This document shows positions 1-5,243 of a stretch of 6,274 nt of DNA, piece after piece; position 1 is the first letter of the stretch, and every line of letters starts with the position of its first letter. The DNA is from Treponema sp. (GTDB lineage: Bacteria; Spirochaetota; Spirochaetia; Treponematales; Breznakiellaceae), in contig JAISZZ010000137.1 of assembly GCA_031284385.1 (NCBI GenBank), positions 1 through 6,274 of the forward strand, in the 5' to 3' direction. Made by a program: the position numbers and the translations under genes. The notes beneath the pieces were generated by a model. That model did not search any database. It was not told the DNA's origin and worked only from the letters and a program-made list of their open reading frames with translations.

Positions 1-769
1 TGACGCAATACTACGTCCCGACAATGTGGAAGCATCCCTCGTTTACGCAGAGCCGGGCATGACAGGCACAGTCGAACTTATTGACGGACACTGGGTACTT
101 AAAGACGATGCCGGCAACGAATATGTTTTAGGCGACGATATTCCGCTGCCCCCTGATGTCGTCTATCCAGGCGCTTTTCTGGATGAAAGCAGCGTGGATA
201 ATCTGTCTGACGCAATACTACGTCCCGACAATGTGGAAGCATCCCTCGTTTACGCAGAGCCGGGCATGACAGGCACAGTCGAACTTATTGACGGACACTG
301 GTTTCTTACAGACGAAGACGGAGTGGAGTACGTTATCGCAAGCAGCCCGCCGCCTGAGGCCGGTACAGGTAATTTCCCAGACCCACGATTTATGGATAGA
401 GTGGAGGCATCCCTCGTTTACGCAGAGCCGGGCATGACAGGCACTATCGCTCTTATTGACGGACACTGGTTTCTTACAGACGAAGACGGGGTGGAATACG
501 TTATCGCAAGCAGCCCGCCGCCTGAGGCCGGTACAGGTAATTTCCCAGGCCCGCGTTTCAGGGATAGAGTGGAAGCATCCCTCGTTTATGCAGAGCCGGG
601 CATGACAGGCACTATCGCCCTTATTGACGGATACTGGATTCTTACAGACGAAGATGGGGTGGAATACGTTATCGCAAGCAGTCCGCCGCCTGAGGCCGGT
701 ACAGGTAATTTCCCAGACCCGCGTTTCAGGGATAGAGTGGATTCTTCCCTTGTTTACGCAGAACCGGGT
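1..769 (+). repeat. In-frame tandem coding repeats, 207 bp then 3 x 168 bp
   Basis: Units begin at 26, 233, 401, 569 and 737, each with GTGGA and codons for V-(E/D)-(A/S)-S-L-V-Y-A-E-P-G. The spacings are 207, 168, 168 and 168 bases, all multiples of three. The last copy stops at about 769. Bases 1-94 are identical to 208-301, so the duplicated block runs past the left edge and another long-type unit probably lies upstream. The first unit shares its opening half with the others but has a different, longer tail (GDDIPLPPD and onward instead of ASSPPPEAG). The near identity at the DNA level points to recent duplication or gene conversion, and copy number may vary between strains. Confidence 0.95.
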
Positions 770-1207
770 GATTTGCCGCATGATTTAACCGGTGAACCTC
801 AGTTTATTGATGATACAGAAGGTGAAGTTATTTTACGCAAAATATACGATACTATAGTCCGTCTTGAAACGGCTCCTGACCGCCCTCCAGAAATTATCAT
901 GGATATTGGGCCGGTTCATAAAGAAAATGATAACAGCGGCGATAAAGTTTCATTAATGCTGATAAAAAACCTTGAAAGTGGTAAATACTATCTGCAAATA
1001 GGGCTTTTTGACCGTAAAGAAGTTTTAGCGCGTAAATTGACCAGTTTAAACTGGGCTTATCCTTACGCACTTGAAACGACTGAAAACTTAAAATCACCAA
1101 AATATAAACTTTTGGTTGGGCCTGTAAATGAAGGTGAAAGTAACGCTTTGCTGTTGCGTTTTAAGCGTTACGGATACCATGACGCTTTTATACGCAGAGA
1201 TGGTTGA
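1..1207 (+). CDS. Repeat-containing SPOR-domain protein, 5' partial
   Basis: The reading frame is open from the left edge: eight codons (DAILRPDN) precede the GTG at 26, and the same octapeptide recurs inside the protein just before the next repeat unit. The GTG is therefore internal and the true start lies outside the window. Counting from that GTG as residue 1, residues 1-237 are four tandem units, each opening with VEASLVYAEPGMTGT. The first is 69 residues and the next three are 56. A fifth copy is cut short after VDSSLVYAEPG. Residues of about 248-320 form an acidic and polar linker. Residues 321-391 match the SPOR fold: YYLQIGLF opens the first half and YKLLVGPV the second, with a closing GYHDAFIR. 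Known SPOR domains bind denuded septal peptidoglycan in the periplasm, so a cell-envelope or division role is inferred. The repeats resemble no family I recognise. It ends 59 bases before tRNA-Glu. Confidence 0.85.
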   Translation, partial: DAILRPDNVEASLVYAEPGMTGTVELIDGHWVLKDDAGNEYVLGDDIPLPPDVVYPGAFLDESSVDNLSDAILRPDNVEASLVYAEPGMTGTVELIDGHWFLTDEDGVEYVIASSPPPEAGTGNFPDPRFMDRVEASLVYAEPGMTGTIALIDGHWFLTDEDGVEYVIASSPPPEAGTGNFPGPRFRDRVEASLVYAEPGMTGTIALIDGYWILTDEDGVEYVIASSPPPEAGTGNFPDPRFRDRVDSSLVYAEPGDLPHDLTGEPQFIDDTEGEVILRKIYDTIVRLETAPDRPPEIIMDIGPVHKENDNSGDKVSLMLIKNLESGKYYLQIGLFDRKEVLARKLTSLNWAYPYALETTENLKSPKYKLLVGPVNEGESNALLLRFKRYGYHDAFIRRDG

Positions 1208-1224
1208 ACTGCACCGCAGCCATA

Positions 1225-1253
1225 TTGACACATAAAACATAAAAAGTTAGACT
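1225..1253 (+). promoter_or_regulatory. Sigma70-type promoter for tRNA-Glu
   Basis: A perfect -35 box TTGACA lies at 1225-1230. After exactly 17 bases comes TAGACT at 1248-1253, which matches TATAAT at four of six positions including the key first, second and last bases. Transcription would start near 1260, a few bases before the mature tRNA 5' end at 1267. The site lies in the gap after the stop codon of the SPOR gene. Confidence 0.6.
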
Positions 1254-1266
1254 TTAATTAATATAT

Positions 1267-1338
1267 GACCCCTTCGTCTAGTGGTCAGGACACCGGGTTT
1301 TCATCCCGGCAACACGGGTTCGACTCCCGTAGGGGTTA
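1267..1338 (+). tRNA. tRNA-Glu (anticodon UUC)
   Basis: The full cloverleaf can be folded by eye. The acceptor stem GACCCCT (1267-1273) pairs with AGGGGTT (1331-1337), with a G-U at the first pair. A D arm with GTC/GAC follows. The anticodon stem CCGGG/CCCGG encloses the loop TTTTCAT, with anticodon TTC at 1300-1302. The T stem ACGGG/CCCGT encloses TTCGACT. The discriminator is A1338. The next bases are TGA, so CCA is not encoded and must be added after transcription. No intact second copy of the tRNA 3' end is seen in the window, so there is no sign of an integration site. Confidence 0.97.
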
Positions 1339-1347
1339 TGAAGTTTA

Positions 1348-1415
1348 GGGAAATTCGGTTTCCTATGAGCCTCCGTAAGGTATTTTAAGCGTTGTATTGA
1401 TTTGACCGGAGGCTC
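1348..1415 (+). other. Two adjacent stem-loops between tRNA-Glu and flgL
   Basis: The first is GGGAAA (1348-1353), loop TTCGG, TTTCCT (1359-1364), with one G-U pair. The second is a perfect 9-base inverted repeat: GAGCCTCCG (1367-1375) pairs with CGGAGGCTC (1407-1415) around a 31-base loop. No T-run follows, so neither looks like an intrinsic terminator. They could mark a processing point on a tRNA-flgL transcript or belong to the flgL leader. The remaining spacer to 1557 holds a TATAAT at 1433-1438 without a matching -35, and nothing else I can name. Confidence 0.5.
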
Positions 1416-1545
1416 GGCCGTGCAAGGAAATTTATAATACCGTCTGGTTTAATACATAATAGAGTTAAAGTCTAAAAACACTCGGCACTGTTCACCTCAT
1501 ATGTAATTCATTAGTTTCATCAAAACAAATCCGATATTTAAGTAT

Positions 1546-1550
1546 AGGGG
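1546..1550 (+). promoter_or_regulatory. Ribosome binding site of flgL
   Basis: AGGGG ends 7 bases before the ATG at 1558. This is good spacing and supports that start over any internal one. Confidence 0.75.
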
Positions 1551-1557
1551 TTGAACA

Positions 1558-2808
1558 ATGTTTAGAGTATCCACAAATATGCCTAATGATGATATGCAGT
1601 ACCGACTGCGGCGGAAAGAAGAGGAAATTTCTTCTATCCAAGCAAAAATTGCCAGCCAAAGCAGGATTCGTGAATTGCGGGATGACCCGATTGCCGCGTC
1701 TCATGCGACACGATACAGTTCGTTCATCACTAGACTTGAACGTTTTGAAAAAAACACGCTGGACGCACGGGAGCATTATGAGTTTGTTGACGGTTATTTG
1801 CGGCAAGCGAATGATATAATGCAGCGCGTGCGCGAACTTGCAGTTCAAGGCGCAAACGGCATCTATACAAAAGAAGATACGGCGAAGATGGGCGTTGAGA
1901 TAAACGAACTGTTAAAAGAATTGACTTCGATCGCGAATGCTAATGGCAAAGACGGAAAATACACTTTTGCCGGTGATAAGTCTTTTACAATGCCTTTCAG
2001 GATTGTGGATGGAACTGTCGAAGGACTTGGCAGCGCCGAACCGGTACGTGTTGAATATCGCGGAGCGGGAGCGGAACGCAGACTAGAAATCAGCGATCAG
2101 ACTTACAGCTCGCTTGACATAAGCGGCGGTGAGGCTTTCTGGGCGGAAAAAATGGTTGTATCGTCAACAGTAGACGCAAGCAACTATGCTGTGCCTTCCG
2201 AAAGCTCAATTTTTATCGATAGCGTAGAGATACCGGTAAATGTGGGAGATAACGTCCGCGCAATAGTGGCGAAAATCAACGATTCGGCGGCTTCTGTAAA
2301 AGCGTATATAGATCCTGAAACACAGGGAATCGTAATTACGGGGACTGAGCCTCACCTCATTCGTATGGAAGATGCGTCCGGTACGGGGTCGGTTTTACGG
2401 GATTTAGGCCTCATACGCGGAAATTCAGAGCAGGGCGCTCCTAACTGGTCCCCCAGTGCCCGCGTTACGGGCGGCTCATTGTTTGACGTGGTGATTGATC
2501 TGCGCGATGCCATGATGAACGGAGACCAGCAATTTATAGGCGGACAGGGACTGGGTGGCATTGACCAGGCCTTGGATAACCTCCATACGCGTATCGCGGA
2601 CTTAGGCAGCCGTGCGGAACGTGTTGAAATGACATGGCAAAGAATAAACATGGAAATTCCAAATGTTACGGAAAGTCTAAGCCGTGAAGCTGGACTCGAT
2701 CTCGCCAGCGCGTCGGTAGAATTCAATATGCTGGATATGGCGCACAAGGCTGCGCTTCAGACTGCGGCCAGGATAATCCCACAAACTTTGTTAGATTTTC
2801 TTAGATAA
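1558..2808 (+). CDS. flgL: Flagellar hook-filament junction protein FlgL (HAP3)
   Basis: FlgL is the second junction protein between the hook and the flagellin filament, which in spirochaetes lies in the periplasm. The 416-residue product has the flagellin-like two-ended layout. The N-terminal D0/D1 helix opens with MFRVSTNMPNDDMQYRL and includes RELRDDPIAASHATRY and the helical stretch IMQRVRELAVQGANGIYT (about residues 85-102). The middle is a beta-rich variable region with DGKYTFAGDKS. The C-terminal helix ends in AARIIPQTLLDFLR, the usual FlgL ending. Length agrees with treponemal FlgL, which is longer than the enterobacterial protein. The start has a clear Shine-Dalgarno. fliW begins 11 bases after the stop, so the genes are very likely one transcript. 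The usual upstream partner flgK is missing; a tRNA gene lies there instead. Confidence 0.95.
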   Translation: MFRVSTNMPNDDMQYRLRRKEEEISSIQAKIASQSRIRELRDDPIAASHATRYSSFITRLERFEKNTLDAREHYEFVDGYLRQANDIMQRVRELAVQGANGIYTKEDTAKMGVEINELLKELTSIANANGKDGKYTFAGDKSFTMPFRIVDGTVEGLGSAEPVRVEYRGAGAERRLEISDQTYSSLDISGGEAFWAEKMVVSSTVDASNYAVPSESSIFIDSVEIPVNVGDNVRAIVAKINDSAASVKAYIDPETQGIVITGTEPHLIRMEDASGTGSVLRDLGLIRGNSEQGAPNWSPSARVTGGSLFDVVIDLRDAMMNGDQQFIGGQGLGGIDQALDNLHTRIADLGSRAERVEMTWQRINMEIPNVTESLSREAGLDLASASVEFNMLDMAHKAALQTAARIIPQTLLDFLR

Positions 2809-2813
2809 CGGAG
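2809..2813 (+). promoter_or_regulatory. Ribosome binding site of fliW (TTG start)
   Basis: CGGAG lies 6 bases before the TTG at 2820 and directly follows the flgL stop. It supports the rare TTG start, which also gives the family's usual N-terminus. The GGA in this site is the core that CsrA proteins recognise, but no hairpin presenting it is obvious. Confidence 0.65.
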
Positions 2814-2819
2814 ATTAGA

Positions 2820-3308
2820 TTGAAAGTTATAACAAAGGCTTATGGATCCATTGATGTTGATGAAAGGCAAAAAATTCTAGTTCCGTCAGGGCTTTTTGGT
2901 TTTGAGTCTTTAAAAGAGTACGTTATGCTTGACGCAGAACAGCAGCCTTTTTTCTGGCTGCAGTCCACCGAAAGCGCGGCAGCGGCATTCATAATGATAA
3001 GTCCGTTTCTGTTCGTGCCTAACTATGAATTAAATGTGGAAGATGATGAGCTTGCCGACATCGGCGTGTCTTCGCCGGAAAAAGCTCTTGTATTTTCAAT
3101 AGTAACAATACCCGCAGACGGCGGCCCCATGACTGCCAACTTACAAGGCCCAATCGTTATAAACCGCGACACTCGTTTAGGAAAACAGATTATTTTAAGC
3201 GATCCTCGATGGAGAACAAAACACGATATCATCAGAGAGCTATCGGATAACGTTCCGGCATCTGATGTCAAAATTGGCACGCCTGCCGAAAAGAAGGCAC
3301 CATGCTGA
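2820..3308 (+). CDS. fliW: Flagellar assembly factor FliW
   Basis: FliW binds flagellin C-termini. When flagellin is exported, free FliW binds CsrA and stops it from repressing translation. The product is 162 residues, slightly longer than the roughly 130-150 usual. It shows the family signatures: GLFGFESLKEYVML near residues 24-37, PFFWLQS near 43-49, FLFVPNYELNV in the first half, and NLQGPIVINRDTRLGKQIIL in the second half. The last 25 or so residues are charged and probably flexible. The start is TTG with a good Shine-Dalgarno; no ATG fits the N-terminus. The 3' end overlaps csrA by 7 bases (ATGCTGA), so the two are probably translationally coupled. Confidence 0.95.
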   Translation: MKVITKAYGSIDVDERQKILVPSGLFGFESLKEYVMLDAEQQPFFWLQSTESAAAAFIMISPFLFVPNYELNVEDDELADIGVSSPEKALVFSIVTIPADGGPMTANLQGPIVINRDTRLGKQIILSDPRWRTKHDIIRELSDNVPASDVKIGTPAEKKAPC

Positions 3309-3523
3309 TTCTGACTCGCAAAACAAGCGAAAAAATAATTATCGGCGAAGGCATAACTATTTCAATTATTGAAGTACGCGGCGATCAGGTGCGAATAGGT
3401 GTAGATGCTCCTAAAATGGTCAAAGTCTACCGTGAAGAAGTTTTTGAAGCCATTAAATCTGAAAATCAGGCGGCAGCGGCATCTAAGCCTGTACTTCCAA
3501 ATATGGATTTCTTGAAAAAATAA
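3302..3523 (+). CDS. csrA: Carbon storage / translational regulator CsrA
   Basis: CsrA is a small dimeric RNA-binding protein that blocks or stabilises mRNAs by binding GGA motifs; in flagellated bacteria with FliW it represses flagellin translation. The 73-residue product has the RNA-contact strand MLILTRKTSEKIIIG with Leu4 and Arg6, the central GDQVRIGVDAPK, and VYREEVFEAI with the conserved Arg44. The position that is often His43 is Tyr. A C-terminal tail of about 22 residues, rich in Ala and ending PNMDFLKK, follows the core; long tails are typical of CsrA proteins controlled by FliW. The ATG lies inside the fliW 3' end with AAGAAGG four bases upstream. A run of 14 C begins 36 bases after the stop. 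Confidence 0.96.
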   Translation: MLILTRKTSEKIIIGEGITISIIEVRGDQVRIGVDAPKMVKVYREEVFEAIKSENQAAAASKPVLPNMDFLKK

Positions 3524-3559
3524 TAATCGCAGCAGTTGCGTCGCCAATAAATCCTCATA

Positions 3560-3573
3560 CCCCCCCCCCCCCC
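3560..3573. repeat. C14 homopolymer (G14 on minus strand)
   Basis: Fourteen uninterrupted C residues lie between csrA and the convergent DUF1848 gene. Such tracts slip during replication, and poly-G tracts are known phase-variation sites in Treponema pallidum. Here the tract is downstream of both flanking genes, so any effect would be on transcript ends rather than on a start or promoter. Sequencing error in the exact length is possible. Confidence 0.9.
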
Positions 3574-3608
3574 AATCGGTACCATACACACTCCAGCACC
3601 CACAACGC

Positions 3609-3627
3609 AAAAAGCAGACCGCCCTGC
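3609..3627 (-). terminator. Probable intrinsic terminator of the DUF1848 gene
   Basis: Read on the minus strand, GCAGG (3627-3623) pairs with TCTGC (3618-3614) around GCGG, with one G-U pair. TTTTT (3613-3609) follows directly. It starts about 31 bases after the stop of the DUF1848 gene. The stem is short, which limits confidence. Confidence 0.45.
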
Positions 3628-3658
3628 CCCGCCCGCTTCGTATAAATTCACGGATTAT

Positions 3659-4453
3659 TCATTTGGCATAACAGTATACACAACCAGTGCGGCAGCTTTT
3701 GTACATACCTATATCGGTACTGGCGGCGCAAGCGCAAAACTGTCGCTGATTTTTATCTTTTTTGTACGAAATTGTTTTTCCTATAATACGTTCCAGCAAA
3801 CGCGCATCTATGCAGGACGCGGGTGATATATCATAATGCGTTAAATCAATATTTTCGGAACAGCTTTCAATTACAAATCCAAAAGCGTGAGCGATTTTAG
3901 AAAAATTTTTGGCGACAGTCAGTTTTTGTTCGTGTTCCAGAGTTGTTATATTCAGCACTTTTAGAGCAGCCTCTATTTTTTTGTAATAATCTATATAACT
4001 GAATATCACTTTTTCAGTATAGCCCTCTAGTCGTTTCGATATTTCCTCAAAATTTCTAATATGAAAATCAATATTTATTTCACCGCCAAGCAGTACCGGA
4101 TCATAGCGCCATATAACACGATGGGCGCCTATAACATCGGAAAGAGCCTTGAAAGTATCAATACGCTGCCACAACTGCGGCAGATTGACTTCAATATCGT
4201 TATTGTACGGATTAAGCGTAAAATGAAAATAATAATGGTAATCTTTTAATAAATTCAACTTATCAAGCATAGGATATGGATTCTTTGTCCAGAATACAAA
4301 AGCATCAACATCATCTGGACGCAGCGGGATATAACGTATAAGCCTGATATTAAAAGGGCTTACAACTTCGACATACCCTTCACTCAAACGGCTAAAAAAC
4401 CATTCCGCAAAGTATGCCGGAACATCAGTACGTCTGCTCACACTGATTATCAT
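3659..4453 (-). CDS. DUF1848 family protein with C-terminal Cys cluster
   Basis: The family is recognised from MIISVSRRTDVPAYFAEWFF at the N-terminus, VFWTKNPYPML near residues 53-63, FHFTLNPYNNDIEVNLP near 76-92, VIWRYDPVL near 113-121, and CACAASTDIGMYKSC at 240-254. Cys240 and Cys242 form CxC; Cys254, Cys258 and Cys261 form CxxxCxxC in CRTGCVYCYA, the spacing of radical SAM [4Fe-4S] sites. Function is not established to my knowledge; an iron-sulfur protein is inferred. At 264 residues it ends one residue after YCYA, whereas family members I recall carry roughly 25 more residues ending near DPxSPLL. The sequence after the TGA does not encode such a tail in any frame I read. The ATG lies 2 bases after the stop of the upstream gene, with AAGGTG further upstream, so translational coupling is likely. 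Confidence 0.88.
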   Translation of the reverse strand: MIISVSRRTDVPAYFAEWFFSRLSEGYVEVVSPFNIRLIRYIPLRPDDVDAFVFWTKNPYPMLDKLNLLKDYHYYFHFTLNPYNNDIEVNLPQLWQRIDTFKALSDVIGAHRVIWRYDPVLLGGEINIDFHIRNFEEISKRLEGYTEKVIFSYIDYYKKIEAALKVLNITTLEHEQKLTVAKNFSKIAHAFGFVIESCSENIDLTHYDISPASCIDARLLERIIGKTISYKKDKNQRQFCACAASTDIGMYKSCRTGCVYCYAK

Positions 4454-4455
4454 CT

Positions 4456-5175
4456 CTAAAACACACCTTCGTAACCAGCAGAAAATGACAGCGACTGCCG
4501 GCTTGTAGTAAAAGGAGTATAATCATCTGTTACGCTGTGCAGCGGGTTTAAATCATACTTAAAATTACATTTGAAAAAAATGCCGCCTTTTATTTCTTCA
4601 ATCATGCAAATAAATTTAATATCACTTTCAAAACCTGAAAGTATAACGCTTGTTATATTATATGATTCTGTAAATGTTGGATTGGAAAAACCTTTAGCTT
4701 CCTGATGATATTCCATTTTTCCAATCGGTATCGAGATGTATAAGCCCGCCGCAGGCCTAATAGTGAATTTCTCTGATAACTTTATGGGCATTGAAACAAG
4801 AAGGGGTATATCCAACGAAGAATATGAGTAAGAAATTTGAATTTTTGCATTTTCTATATTGTAGTCTACAAATGTTATAATTTTCTCATTTCTGTTGCCC
4901 AAACAAAAATCGATTCCAGTTTCAATAAAAATATTATTTACACCTATACCGCTATGCAGTGAAAATATACCGCCATAACCCAAAAGTCCTTCTTGGTCAG
5001 CCTTATAACTACTGCCGCTATCAGTACTCAAATGGCCGGAAATAATTCCACTGTCTGTCTGCGATGAGCTAACCAAAAGTCCGGCATCCAAACTCCAGAA
5101 AAATTTAGTTTCCGCCATCAATAAATTTGCTGTCAATAATAAAATGGTGATTAAATATAATTTTTTTATCAGCAC
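4456..5175 (-). CDS. Outer-membrane beta-barrel-like protein
   Basis: I do not recognise a named gene. The best start is GTG at 5175, because GAGG lies 6 bases before it; an in-frame TTG at 5187 has no ribosome site and would place four extra residues before the signal peptide. From the GTG, MLIKKLYLITILLLTANLLMA is a typical signal peptide with likely cleavage after Ala21 and no lipobox Cys. The mature part, of about 218 residues, alternates polar and hydrophobic residues in short strands, for example IQISYSYSSLDIPLLVSMPI, FTIRPAAGLYISIPIG and QSLSFSAGYEGVF. It ends in Phe, as many outer-membrane barrels do. An 8-10 strand barrel of the OMP_b-brl type is inferred. It is followed after 2 bases by the DUF1848 gene and lies 68 bases downstream of the transporter gene. 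Confidence 0.65.
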   Translation of the reverse strand: MLIKKLYLITILLLTANLLMAETKFFWSLDAGLLVSSSQTDSGIISGHLSTDSGSSYKADQEGLLGYGGIFSLHSGIGVNNIFIETGIDFCLGNRNEKIITFVDYNIENAKIQISYSYSSLDIPLLVSMPIKLSEKFTIRPAAGLYISIPIGKMEYHQEAKGFSNPTFTESYNITSVILSGFESDIKFICMIEEIKGGIFFKCNFKYDLNPLHSVTDDYTPFTTSRQSLSFSAGYEGVF

Positions 5176-5243
5176 ATCCGTCCTCAACTATTAGTTTAGC
5201 AGGCAAAACGGCAATAATCTACGCCGCATTTGAAAATGGCGGG

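Noticed and set aside
26..28. GTG as the start of the SPOR-domain gene
   Set aside because: The codons before it encode the same peptide that precedes the next repeat unit, so the gene continues to the left of the window.
218..781. A 187-codon open frame on the minus strand across the repeats
   Set aside because: It runs antisense to the repeat array and stays open only because the same sequence is repeated. The protein is Cys-rich without a recognisable motif, while the + strand frame leads into a clear SPOR domain.
1433..1438. TATAAT as a -10 box for flgL
   Set aside because: No TTGACA-like -35 is found 16-18 bases upstream and there is no TG extension; the nearest TTGACC is 25 bases away and lies at the stem-loop.
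1466..1490. A sigma28-type flagellar promoter (TAAA ... CGGCACTG) upstream of flgL
   Set aside because: TAAA is present, but the downstream element matches GCCGATAA at too few positions for any spacing near 15 bases.
3524..3559. An intrinsic terminator for csrA just after its stop (CGCA GCAGT TGCG)
   Set aside because: The stem has four pairs and no T-run follows it.
3466..3651. A 61-codon minus-strand frame through the G14 tract, as a possible phase-variable gene
   Set aside because: It overlaps csrA antisense, has no ribosome site before its GTG, and its composition is low-complexity (Gly and Ala runs).
4061..4249. A 62-codon + strand frame inside the DUF1848 gene
   Set aside because: It is antisense to a well-recognised family and has no motif or ribosome site.
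5205..5226. A terminator after the substrate-binding protein gene (CGGC/GCCG then TTTT on the minus strand)
   Set aside because: The stem has only four pairs with a 10-base loop, too weak to call.
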